Assembly: GCF_000714935.1 (NCBI RefSeq)
Contig: NZ_JMIR01000048.1
Location: 1-35,520 of the forward strand
Reading direction: 5' to 3'
Origin: Tumebacillus flagellatus
Lineage (GTDB): Bacteria; Bacillota; Bacilli; Tumebacillales; Tumebacillaceae
Length of the DNA stretch: 35,520 nucleotides
In this document: piece after piece, positions 23,638 to 31,342 of the stretch
Layout: the number at the start of each line of letters is the position of its first letter
How positions within the stretch are numbered: position 1 is the stretch's first letter
Notes under the pieces: model-generated
The model's database searches: none
Seen by the model: the letters and a program-made list of their open reading frames with translations, nothing else
What the model was told of the DNA's origin: nothing
Program-made: the position numbers and the translations under genes

Positions 23638-24253
23638 TTTTCAAGACGACCCCTTCCACCAAGTTGGACACGTCTTCGCAGAAATCCACGCCGTCCTCAA
23701 GCTTCTCGTAGATTTCCTTCCACTTGATGACATAGACCGGGCTTTGCGTTTCGTCGTTGAGGAGCTTGGCCACCGCATGGCGGTAGATTTGGTCCGATTC
23801 CATCTCCCACTTCTTAACCGCTTTCGCCGAGTCTTGGATGCGGTCGTACTTCAGTTCGCGCAGCATGTGAATCAGCTTGACCAGTTCTTCGCACGCGCTC
23901 TTCATCGCGCGGGAGAGCGCCAGCATCTCGGTGGTCGGCTTACCGATGCGGTAGAGCACGCAACGGTCGGCGACCCCGGTGATGATGTCGAGGATCTCGT
24001 CGAGAGTGAACGCCAGCGCGGAAATGTCTTCGCGCTCAATCGGCGTGACGAACGTCGAGTTCAATTTCTCCATGATCTGGCGGGTGATCGCATCGCCTTT
24101 ATGCTCAATGTCTTGGATGGCGTCAAACTTCGCCTCCACGTTCTCATAATTCTCCATCAGTTCAACAAATGCGGTGGCACCGTGGTGCAGGTTGTCCACT
24201 TCTTGCTCCAACAGATCAAAGAAAACGTCGTTTTTCGGTCCTAAACGCAGCAT
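23630..24253 (-). CDS. DUF47 (PhoU-like) family protein, Pit accessory
   Basis: The 207-residue, all-helical product matches DUF47/PhoU-like proteins encoded next to Pit transporters, which are thought to modulate them. Characteristic stretches are DIEHKGDAITRQIMEKLNSTFVTPIEREDI (about 60-89) and WKEIYEKLEDGVDFCEDVSNLVEGVVLK at the end. The ATG at 24253 has GGAGG 9 bases upstream; a TTG six bases farther up lies too close to it. The gene starts the operon with pit. A Pho-box-like element lies 50 bases upstream. Confidence 0.92.
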   Translation of the reverse strand: MLRLGPKNDVFFDLLEQEVDNLHHGATAFVELMENYENVEAKFDAIQDIEHKGDAITRQIMEKLNSTFVTPIEREDISALAFTLDEILDIITGVADRCVLYRIGKPTTEMLALSRAMKSACEELVKLIHMLRELKYDRIQDSAKAVKKWEMESDQIYRHAVAKLLNDETQSPVYVIKWKEIYEKLEDGVDFCEDVSNLVEGVVLKNA

Positions 24254-24302
24254 AGTCAAGGGCCTCCTTGGGTATTTGCAGTCTCGGGTGCAAGAGGATC
24301 GC

Positions 24303-24319
24303 TGTAAACATTATGTAAG
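24303..24319 (-). promoter_or_regulatory. Possible Pho box upstream of the pit operon
   Basis: The minus strand reads CTTACA, five bases, TTTACA. This matches the TT(A/T/C)ACA direct repeats spaced 11 bases apart bound by PhoP in Bacillus. It contains only two hexamers with one mismatch. Confidence 0.45.
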
Positions 24320-24399
24320 GAGTTCATTGAGGAACCCTTACCCATTATTATCGTTCCCTGTGCATCTGACAATAGCCATCCTTCGACAAAACCCGTGTT

Positions 24400-24416
24400 T
24401 TTACACAATCTTAACA
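24400..24416 (+). promoter_or_regulatory. Possible Pho box upstream of lytH
   Basis: TTTACA, five bases, TTAACA: two perfect PhoP hexamers with 11-base periodicity, 112 bases before lytH. It may act on lytH or on the divergent pit operon. Confidence 0.45.
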
Positions 24417-24527
24417 ATCCGCTCCCAAGGCGTTTCCACATATTCTCTGCGGGGGAGCGCGGGAGGACGGGGCACACTAGCTCTATCCTGCTTCCACGAG
24501 GGATTCCAAGCGACGAGGTGAGTGCAA

Positions 24528-25559
24528 ATGAACCAACGGCTGATGTGCCGATTCTGGATGCCGCTGTTGTTGACGCTTGCCCTTCTCCCGCCCGTTTCGG
24601 CGGTTGCGGCCGAGACGGACGCGGCGGCTGAAGAGGACATGCCCGTTCTGACACAGCCCCAAGAGGAAATGCCGGTGCTCTATCAGGTCGAGAAACAAAC
24701 CCGTGTGCCGTGGTATTACCTCGCGGCCGTCAATCAATACGAAATGGGCATTCACTGGCAGAAAAACCGCCAAAACCAAAATGCCTCGCCGATTCAAATC
24801 GAGATGCCGGTCGAGAAGTGGAGCGGCCCCGTCAACCCGCAGTTGGAGGACAAAAACCCGATGACGATCAAGCTGTTCGGCGGCATCGGACTCGACGGAA
24901 ACAACGACAAAAAAGCGGACCGCCTCGACCCGGTGGACGAGCTGTTCACGATGGCGAAGTACCTCGGCCGCAGCGGACACGATGAAGATTCGATGCGCCG
25001 CGCGCTGTGGGACTACTACCAAGACGGCATCGTCGTCGACCGCATCACCGGGTTCGCCCGCATCTTCCAACAGGAAGGAACGCTCAGCGTCAAGGGAAAT
25101 TCGTTTCCGATCCCGCTGCGCTACAACTATTCCTACCGCTCCACATGGGGCGATGCGCGGGGTTGGGGCGGACGGCGTTCGCACGAGGGCTGCGATATTT
25201 TTGCCTCGACGGGCACGCCGGTGCTCTCCACCGCGTACGGAGTGGTGGAAGTGGCGGGCTGGAACAAATTCGGCGGGTGGCGCATCGGAATTCGCGACCT
25301 CAACAACGTGTACCACTACTACGCGCATCTCAGCGGGTTTGAAAAAGGCATGAAGCGCGGCTCGATCGTCAAACCGGGCCAAGTGATCGGCTACGTGGGC
25401 TCGACAGGCTACGGCCGTCCCGGCACGTCCGGAAAGTTTGCGCCGCACCTGCACTACGGCATGTACCGCGACACCGGCAACCGCGAGTGGGCGTTCGACC
25501 CGACGCCGCACTTGCGCAAGTGGGAGCGCGAAGCCAAGATTTCCAGGAAAAAAAAATAA
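24528..25559 (+). CDS. lytH: LytH-type sporulation M23 endopeptidase
   Basis: The 343-residue product has a signal peptide (cleavage probably after AVAA, about residue 28). An N-terminal region with VPWYYLAAVNQYE and GGIGLDGNNDKKADR follows, both typical of Bacillus LytH (YunA). The LytM domain comes next: GRRSHEGCDIFA (His219, Asp223), YYAHLS (His267) and PHLHYG (His307, His309), the zinc and catalytic residues. LytH is known as an L-Ala-D-Glu endopeptidase that trims spore cortex peptidoglycan in the sigma-K mother-cell programme. The ATG at 24528 is chosen by its spacing to GAGGTGA. An in-frame GTG at 24522 is too close to it. Confidence 0.88.
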   Translation: MNQRLMCRFWMPLLLTLALLPPVSAVAAETDAAAEEDMPVLTQPQEEMPVLYQVEKQTRVPWYYLAAVNQYEMGIHWQKNRQNQNASPIQIEMPVEKWSGPVNPQLEDKNPMTIKLFGGIGLDGNNDKKADRLDPVDELFTMAKYLGRSGHDEDSMRRALWDYYQDGIVVDRITGFARIFQQEGTLSVKGNSFPIPLRYNYSYRSTWGDARGWGGRRSHEGCDIFASTGTPVLSTAYGVVEVAGWNKFGGWRIGIRDLNNVYHYYAHLSGFEKGMKRGSIVKPGQVIGYVGSTGYGRPGTSGKFAPHLHYGMYRDTGNREWAFDPTPHLRKWEREAKISRKKK

Positions 25560-25575
25560 TACCGCCTATAAAAAA

Positions 25576-25618
25576 CAAACAGCCGCGCGATCATGGACGA
25601 TCAGCGCGGCTGTTTTTT
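25576..25618 (+). terminator. Intrinsic terminator of lytH
   Basis: ACAGCCGCGC (25579-25588) pairs with GCGCGGCTGT (25604-25613), followed by a T-tract to 25618. Confidence 0.88.
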
Positions 25619-25643
25619 GCGACCGACGGGTTCGGTCTCTGCG

Positions 25644-25979
25644 TTACTTGTCGCTTTCCGTTTTTACGACGTTGTTTTCGTCGCCGTAGTACAGTTCGTC
25701 GTCTCCGTTGTTCATCGAAGCGTCGTGCTGCGGATGCATGAACGGAGCCATCACCGGATTGCGATTGCCTCCAAGCAGCTCCAAATTTTCACGGCGGGTC
25801 GTCCCGAGGTCATGGTCGTTGTCGACGTACTTGTCCCCCGACAGGATGTGCGGGTCGGTGTCTTTGCTCCAATTGTCCAGCGGCGTGTTGCGCCACGGAG
25901 CGTTCAACGCGTTGTCGTCCACACGCCGCAGTTTGCTCTCGCGGCGTTCCGTGGTTTTTTTGCCGTTTTGTTTGGTCAT
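25644..25979 (-). CDS. Small acidic hydrophilic protein (possibly DUF3905)
   Basis: The 111-residue protein has a basic N-terminus and an acidic, Asn/Asp-rich remainder, with no membrane segment or signal peptide. The stretch NTPLDNWSKDTDPHILSGDKYVDND (about 38-62) recalls the DUF3905 proteins of endospore formers, whose function is unknown; I hold this loosely. The ATG at 25979 follows GGAGG by 10 bases, so an upstream in-frame extension is rejected. It is convergent with lytH and divergent from the PIG-L gene. Confidence 0.75.
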   Translation of the reverse strand: MTKQNGKKTTERRESKLRRVDDNALNAPWRNTPLDNWSKDTDPHILSGDKYVDNDHDLGTTRRENLELLGGNRNPVMAPFMHPQHDASMNNGDDELYYGDENNVVKTESDK

Positions 25980-26108
25980 GGTCGGCTCACCTCCTCCCCG
26001 TAGTTTCCCGCGCCCGCGCCGCTTCATACGGGAATAACCGAGACCCCTTTTTCAAAAACTGTGTGTACCAATCAACCGACATTCGAAACAAGCGGGAGGG
26101 ATGGAGCT

Positions 26109-27455
26109 GTGCCGTCATGCCAAGGAATCCTTCGCAGTCTGACGCTAACGATGCTGGCGGGAGGGATGCTGCTCCTCCCAAGCCAAACCACAGAAGCGGC
26201 GACCGCTCCCCGGATGGTGAACGCCGCTCCCGTGCTGCAACAGTCGCCGCCGAAGCGGCTGTTGGTGATCGCGCCGCACCCCGACGACGAATCGCTGGCA
26301 GCCGCGGCGATGATCCGGCAGACGCTGAACGCCGGCGGACGCGTGCGCATCGTCGTGATGACCAACGGAGACGGATATCGCGGCGCGGCGGCGCAATGGT
26401 TCGGCCTCCAGCACCCCACAGGCCAAGATATGCAGCGACTCGGCGTCATCCGCCAGCAAGAAGAGCTTCACGCCGTCGGGCGCTTGGGCGTGAAAGCGCA
26501 AGACGTGACGTTTCTCGGCTATCCGGACGCCGGCCTCCATCGCCTGTGGTTGAACCACTGGAACCCCGATCGGCCGTATCAAGCGGTCAACGGCTCCCGG
26601 TTCGTTCCGTACGCGAATTCGTACCACCCGCAAGCTCCCTATTGCGGACAATCGGTCGTCGGCGACTTAACCCGTCTGCTGCGCGAATACCGGCCGACCG
26701 ACGTGCTCTACCCCGACCCGCACGACGTGCACCGCGATCATTGGGCGACATCCGCGTTCACGCAATACGTGTTGACCGCCGCGGCGGGAGACGTCCGCGC
26801 GCGGGAATGGAACTATCTGATCCACTACCCCCGCTTTCCAAGCCCGCGCCGCTACCGCCCCGAGGCTCCCTTGCAAAATCCGGGACGCCTCGCCGACATC
26901 GGCGCGAAGTGGATGTCCCTCCCGATCTCCAAAGAGGCGGAAGCGGACAAGCACGCCGCGATTCTCGAACACAAGTCGCAAGTTCAGATGATGAAAAACC
27001 TGCTGGAATCGTTTGTGCGCACCAACGACCTGCTCTCCGCCTACTCGATCCCGGACCTCCCCGATCGGGAACTTCAGCCGATTGAACTCGACGACATCGG
27101 CGACCAAAAAACACTTCTGCACTCCCGCTCCGCCGACATCCGCGAACTGCTCGCCGTCTCCAAACCATCCCTTGTGCAACTGGCGGTCGTAACCACCCGC
27201 CCGTTGCGTCCGCAAGACGAATGTAAGCTGTACTTACGTCTGCCGGAGCGCGGAGCGCAGTACGAGTTCGCAAGCCTTGCGAGGTACCGCTTGCCTATGC
27301 CTGCCGTTTCATGGTCTCAACACGGCAATCTCATGCTCGTAAACGTCCCCCGCTCGTTGTTTGACGGAGCCAAAACCGTCATGATCGGCGCGGAAGTCAC
27401 CAGCCGGGGAAACAGCTCCGACAGCACGGCGTGGCGGCGCTTCCGTCTCCGCTGA
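26109..27455 (+). CDS. Secreted PIG-L/LmbE family deacetylase
   Basis: The 448-residue product starts at GTG 26109, 8 bases after GGGAGGG (26094-26100). This gives a clean signal peptide (SLTLTMLAGGMLLLPSQTTEA, about 10-30). The PIG-L domain shows LLVIAPHPDDESLAAAAM with the metal-binding HPDDE, GYPDAGLH, and DPHDVHRDH supplying the third metal-binding histidine. Family members remove N-acetyl groups from GlcNAc-containing substrates. Most bacterial ones such as BshB are cytosolic, so an exported form suggests action on a cell-wall or surface glycan. The C-terminal 100 residues (about 350-448) form an extra, probably beta-rich domain. Confidence 0.88.
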   Translation: MPSCQGILRSLTLTMLAGGMLLLPSQTTEAATAPRMVNAAPVLQQSPPKRLLVIAPHPDDESLAAAAMIRQTLNAGGRVRIVVMTNGDGYRGAAAQWFGLQHPTGQDMQRLGVIRQQEELHAVGRLGVKAQDVTFLGYPDAGLHRLWLNHWNPDRPYQAVNGSRFVPYANSYHPQAPYCGQSVVGDLTRLLREYRPTDVLYPDPHDVHRDHWATSAFTQYVLTAAAGDVRAREWNYLIHYPRFPSPRRYRPEAPLQNPGRLADIGAKWMSLPISKEAEADKHAAILEHKSQVQMMKNLLESFVRTNDLLSAYSIPDLPDRELQPIELDDIGDQKTLLHSRSADIRELLAVSKPSLVQLAVVTTRPLRPQDECKLYLRLPERGAQYEFASLARYRLPMPAVSWSQHGNLMLVNVPRSLFDGAKTVMIGAEVTSRGNSSDSTAWRRFRLR

Positions 27456-27473
27456 CTCCTCGCCTGAAAAATG

Positions 27474-27498
27474 GCCCGTCAACCGCGGGTCTTTTTTG
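27474..27498 (+). terminator. Intrinsic terminator of the PIG-L gene
   Basis: GGCCCG (27474-27479) pairs with CGGGTC (27487-27492, one G:T wobble), followed by a 6-base T-tract. Confidence 0.75.
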
Positions 27499-27543
27499 AT
27501 TTCCATATATTAGAAATCAGTTACTATTCGATATAACTACAAC

Positions 27544-27572
27544 TTCACTGTATCCCTTTCGTAACTTATATT
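27544..27572 (+). promoter_or_regulatory. Probable promoter of the XRE-TPR regulator gene
   Basis: TTCACT (27544-27549), a 17-base spacer and TATATT (27567-27572) lie in a markedly AT-rich region. The -35 matches the consensus poorly (4/6); the -10 matches 5/6. Confidence 0.45.
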
Positions 27573-27582
27573 ATAAAAACTT

Positions 27583-27597
27583 TGAACAAAATGTTCA
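27583..27597. promoter_or_regulatory. Palindrome TGAACA-AAA-TGTTCA, candidate operator
   Basis: This perfect 6+3+6 palindrome starts about 10 bases after the proposed -10 box, where an autorepressor would block initiation. The XRE-type regulator encoded just downstream is the natural candidate to bind it. Confidence 0.55.
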
Positions 27598-27669
27598 TTT
27601 CCCCTTTATTCTCCTCTCCTAAAGTAGTAAAATGTTGTCTAGAAATCGTCTAAACTTGGAGGAATATTA

Positions 27670-28956
27670 ATGTCTCTCGGTCAAAAAATTCGTGAATTGC
27701 GCATCGCCAAGGGACTTACCCAAAGCGACCTCGGTTCCGGCTTGGTCACCCCCAGCATGATCTCGCAGATTGAATCGGACAAAGCCAATCCGTCCTATAA
27801 AGTTCTCGAAGCGATTGCTGAAAAGCTGGAGACCCCGTTGGAACACTTTTTGGCTGACATCCAGACTCAACTCGAACAGACCAGCGCGCATAAGGTGGCG
27901 AAAGCGCTTTTGTCGTCCCGCAATTATGAGCGCGCCACAGGCCTGCTGGAGTCTCTGCTGGACAAGCCTGCTCCCAACCTCAACTTGATCGACGTGAAGT
28001 CCGATCTCGGAGATTGCTACATGAACTTGGGCGACTACGAGCGGGCGATCGCCGAATTCCAAGACGTGTTGGAAATCGCCAAGGAGAAAGAAAACACCCC
28101 GGCGCTGCTCACCGCGCTCAACAAGCTCGGCGTCATCGAGCAGAAGCGCCAGAAGTACCACCGCGCCATCTACCAGTGGCGCAAAGCGTACGAGCTGTTC
28201 GACGATCTTCCGCACAGCGAACCGTACCTGCAATCGCAGATTCTCACCAACTTGGGCACGATCCATTATCAACTTGGAGAATTCCAAGACGCGCTCGGCT
28301 ACTACAACGCCGCCTACAAATTCCTCTCCAAGAGCAACCACTTTGAACAGATCGGCTTCACCTACCTCGGTCTCGGCCTCTCGTACAAGAAAATTCAAGA
28401 GTTCGAAAAAGCCGCCGAATACTCGCAATACGCCATCGCGATTTTTGAATCGCTGAAGAACATGAAGCTCGCCATCGACGTCAAGCGCAACTACGGCATC
28501 CTCAAGTGCGAGGAAGGCCAGATCGAAGAGGCGCTGGCGCTGTTCGACGCTTGCTTGGAGGAGTACACCCGCCACAACTATTTGACGGATGCGGCCTCCG
28601 TGCACGGGGAAGTTGCGCGCCTGCGCTTGAAAGAGCGTCAATTCGATCTCTGCCGCGAATCGTGCCGCGAAGCGCTCGCCGGTCTCCCGTCCGGGTCGCG
28701 CGAAGCCGCTCCGATCCTGCGGACGCTGGCGATTGCGGAGGACGAATCGGGCAACCTCGACGAAGCAGTCCGGCAGATGGAAGCCGCCCGCGACCTGTTC
28801 CGTGAGCACCACCTGCTCGGCGAATTGGCGGAAACGTATTCACTGCTCGGCGATCTCTACCAAAAGCAAGGCGACTTCGCAAAAGCCAACACCTGCTTGC
28901 AAGAGATGAAAAAAGCGCTGACCGACAACCTCAAGGAACGCGGTATCATCCTCTAA
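27670..28956 (+). CDS. XRE-family HTH regulator with TPR domain
   Basis: The 428-residue product has an N-terminal XRE helix-turn-helix (about 1-65: IRELRIAKGLTQSDLGSGLVTPSMISQIESDKANPSY). About nine TPR-like helical repeats follow (about 70-425), with units such as LGDCYMNLGDYERAIAEFQDVL, LGTIHYQLGEFQDALGYYNAAY and LLGDLYQKQGDFAKANTCLQEM. This is the architecture of RRNPP-type regulators (PlcR, NprR, Rgg), which bind short signal peptides. No propeptide gene is visible next to it, so peptide control is not shown. It starts 7 bases after TTGGAGGA and has a palindrome at its promoter. A terminator separates it from the SLH gene. Confidence 0.9.
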   Translation: MSLGQKIRELRIAKGLTQSDLGSGLVTPSMISQIESDKANPSYKVLEAIAEKLETPLEHFLADIQTQLEQTSAHKVAKALLSSRNYERATGLLESLLDKPAPNLNLIDVKSDLGDCYMNLGDYERAIAEFQDVLEIAKEKENTPALLTALNKLGVIEQKRQKYHRAIYQWRKAYELFDDLPHSEPYLQSQILTNLGTIHYQLGEFQDALGYYNAAYKFLSKSNHFEQIGFTYLGLGLSYKKIQEFEKAAEYSQYAIAIFESLKNMKLAIDVKRNYGILKCEEGQIEEALALFDACLEEYTRHNYLTDAASVHGEVARLRLKERQFDLCRESCREALAGLPSGSREAAPILRTLAIAEDESGNLDEAVRQMEAARDLFREHHLLGELAETYSLLGDLYQKQGDFAKANTCLQEMKKALTDNLKERGIIL

Positions 28957-29006
28957 CCCGCCTTTGAAATTTTCAAAATACCCGCAAAAAAGTGTAACGT
29001 TTTTCC

Positions 29007-29045
29007 AAATGGACTCGTCTAATCCAAGAGATGAGTCCATTTTTT
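29007..29045 (+). terminator. Intrinsic terminator of the XRE-TPR gene
   Basis: AAATGGACTC (29007-29016) pairs with GAGTCCATTT (29033-29042), with an inner TCT/AGA, and ends in a T-tract. Confidence 0.85.
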
Positions 29046-29068
29046 ATGCCCAGGGGGTTATGCCATCC

Positions 29069-31279
29069 ATGAAAAAACGCCTTCAGAAAGCCACTCTCAC
29101 GCTTCTTGCCTGCACAGTGCTCGGCAGTCCGCTTCTGCTCGCCAACGTGCCGGCCGCGTATGCCGAATCGAACGCAGGCACGCAAGCGGCGCCTGCCGTT
29201 TCCAAGGAACAAGCGATCCAAGCGGCGCGGGCGAAAGTCAAGTTGAGCGAAGAGCAGTGGAAGGTGACGTCGGCGGAGTACCGCTCCAACGATACAGACA
29301 AATGGGATAACTTCATCGGCGCGCGCTGGCAGTTGATGTTTTCGGCTGTCGACCCGAATGTAAGCGACGGGTACATGATCGTCATCGACGCGAAGAGCGG
29401 CAAACTGACAGGGCTGAACCAATTTTCCAAAAACGGCCCTGGAAACAGCGGAACGCTCACGAAGGAAGAAGCCAAGAAAAAAGCCGAAGCGTTCCTGCAG
29501 GAAATCGCTCCGGAAGAATTCAAGCAAACGGAACTTACCGCGCTCGACGTCAACGGTTTGGGCTCGTACAACATGTACAACTTGACGTACGACCGCAAGA
29601 CGTCCGACGGCGTGTACGTGCTTGGAGATCAGATCACGCTCGCTCTGAGTTTCGACGGGAGCGTCGCGTCGTACAACATCCACTGGACGGACGTCGATCT
29701 CCCGTTAGCGGACACCGGGATCATCTCCGTGGAAACCGCCAACAAAACCTATGGCGACGAGTTGAACTTGCGCCTGAGATACACAACCGATACCCGCTCG
29801 GCGACGACCCAAGCCAGCCTCGTCTACAGCACCTCGTATCCGTATTCCTACTCGTATTCGTTGCCCCAAACGCCCTATTTGGTCGACGCCAAAACCGGAA
29901 AGCCGCTGAACCGCTCGGGGCAGGAATCCGTGCTGTCCAAAGCAGACGTTCAACCGATTCTCGCCGGAGGACCGACGAAGCCGGCTCCGGGGGGCACGCC
30001 GCTTTCCCAAGAGGAAGCAGAAGCGGCGGTTCAGGCGTCCGGTTTGATGCAACCGGGCTATCGACTGACCGATCCCAGCTACAACGAAAGCGGGCCGAAC
30101 TCCAAGGCGTGGAACTTCTTCATCAATACCGGCGTTCCCAACGTCCAAGGAAACGTCAGCGTCGATGCGCTGACCGGTGAGTTGATCAACTTCTACCTGT
30201 TCGGCTCACCGTCCGGCAATCCGTCGTCCGGCTCGTCCCTGACCGATGACCAAGCCAGAGAGAAAGCGCTGGCACTGGTCAAAAAACTCTACCCCAACCG
30301 CTTGGGCGCGATCGCGTTGCTAAGCGTCACCAACATGCCGAACAATCCGAAATTCCCTGACCAAAACAACGGCAAGGGCGTCTCGTTCGCCTATCTTGAA
30401 AACGGCATCCCGACCGAGTCCGGCATCCAAATTCTCTTCGACGCGAACGGCAACGTGCAAAACTTTTTCGGTGCAACGAATCCGTACGGAAGCGAACGCA
30501 TCGTCTATGCGAAACCGGACGGCGCGATCTCCAAGCAACAAGCGACCGAGATCTACATCAAAAACCGCCCGCTGCGCCTCTCCTACTATTTCCCGGTCTT
30601 GGCGGACGGCACGCCGTCGACCAAGCCGATGTTGGTCTGGTCCCCGGTCACGGAGTGGATGCCGACCAGCTATGTCAACGCCCACACCGGCGAATTTGTC
30701 GACACGGTCAGAGCGCAAACCACACCTCCGGTCTCGCCGTCCGATGTCAAAGGACACTGGGCGGAAGCGGCGCTCACCCAATTTGCAGACCGCAGCTTGT
30801 TGGAACTGCAAGACGGCAAAGCGAATCCGGATCAAACGATCTCGCGCGCGGAATTCATTCGTCTGCTGACCTCCTACCGCGTCGGGCTCACCACGACCGA
30901 CAAGCCGACATTTGAAGACGTGCCGACCGATTCGAAGTACTTCAACAACGTCGAGACGGCCGTGTTCTTCGGATGGATCGCCAAAGACAAGACGTTCCGT
31001 CCGAACGACGCCATCTCCCGCCAAGAAGCGGCGGCCGTTTTCACCCGCGTGCTGCACTACCAAGAACTCGCGAAGCACGATGAGATTTTCACCTTGCCTT
31101 ACGTGGACCGCGGCGATGTAGCGCCTTATGCGGTCGGCTCGGTCGCGATTCTCACCGCTCTTGGCGTGATGCAAGGTTCGGACAACAAATTCCTTCCCAA
31201 CGGCAACATCACCCTCGCGGAAGCTTGCACCGCCATTCTCAAGCTGCAGCCGAACGACCCGACTCCGCTCTACAAGTAA
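29069..31279 (+). CDS. Secreted YcdB/PepSY-type protein with three SLH domains
   Basis: The 736-residue product has a signal peptide (KKRLQKATLTLLACTVLGS... to about AAYA, residue 32). The middle (about 45-540) has repeated YcdB/YcdC-like PepSY units, seen as VSKEQAIQAARAKVKL, LTKEEAKKKAEAFLQEI, LSQEEAEAAVQASG, LTDDQAREKALALVKKL, and closing MIVIDAKSGKLTG- or SVDALTGELINF-type strands. Three S-layer homology domains end it (about 560-605, 613-662, 672-730). The protein should be exported and held on secondary cell-wall polymer. PepSY domains often inhibit or chaperone peptidases; no enzyme domain is seen here. The ATG at 29069 is chosen by its 11-base spacing to AGGGGG; an ATG at 29060 is too close. 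Confidence 0.9.
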   Translation: MKKRLQKATLTLLACTVLGSPLLLANVPAAYAESNAGTQAAPAVSKEQAIQAARAKVKLSEEQWKVTSAEYRSNDTDKWDNFIGARWQLMFSAVDPNVSDGYMIVIDAKSGKLTGLNQFSKNGPGNSGTLTKEEAKKKAEAFLQEIAPEEFKQTELTALDVNGLGSYNMYNLTYDRKTSDGVYVLGDQITLALSFDGSVASYNIHWTDVDLPLADTGIISVETANKTYGDELNLRLRYTTDTRSATTQASLVYSTSYPYSYSYSLPQTPYLVDAKTGKPLNRSGQESVLSKADVQPILAGGPTKPAPGGTPLSQEEAEAAVQASGLMQPGYRLTDPSYNESGPNSKAWNFFINTGVPNVQGNVSVDALTGELINFYLFGSPSGNPSSGSSLTDDQAREKALALVKKLYPNRLGAIALLSVTNMPNNPKFPDQNNGKGVSFAYLENGIPTESGIQILFDANGNVQNFFGATNPYGSERIVYAKPDGAISKQQATEIYIKNRPLRLSYYFPVLADGTPSTKPMLVWSPVTEWMPTSYVNAHTGEFVDTVRAQTTPPVSPSDVKGHWAEAALTQFADRSLLELQDGKANPDQTISRAEFIRLLTSYRVGLTTTDKPTFEDVPTDSKYFNNVETAVFFGWIAKDKTFRPNDAISRQEAAAVFTRVLHYQELAKHDEIFTLPYVDRGDVAPYAVGSVAILTALGVMQGSDNKFLPNGNITLAEACTAILKLQPNDPTPLYK

Positions 31280-31286
31280 AAAGGAA

Positions 31287-31328
31287 AAAGCGTGTGCCGC
31301 ACTCTCGCGGCGCACGCTTTCTTTTTTT
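31287..31328. terminator. Bidirectional intrinsic terminator
   Basis: AAAGCGTGTGCCGC (31287-31300) pairs with GCGGCGCACGCTTT (31307-31320, one T:G wobble) between A- and T-rich tracts. It lies between the convergent SLH gene and the nucleotidyltransferase gene. Confidence 0.9.
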
Positions 31329-31342
31329 GGAAAATACACCTG

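Noticed and set aside
27584-27596. GAAC-AAAAT-GTTC as a LexA (SOS) box.
   Set aside because: The Bacillus LexA site needs four bases between GAAC and GTTC; here there are five, so it is more likely an operator of the adjacent regulator.
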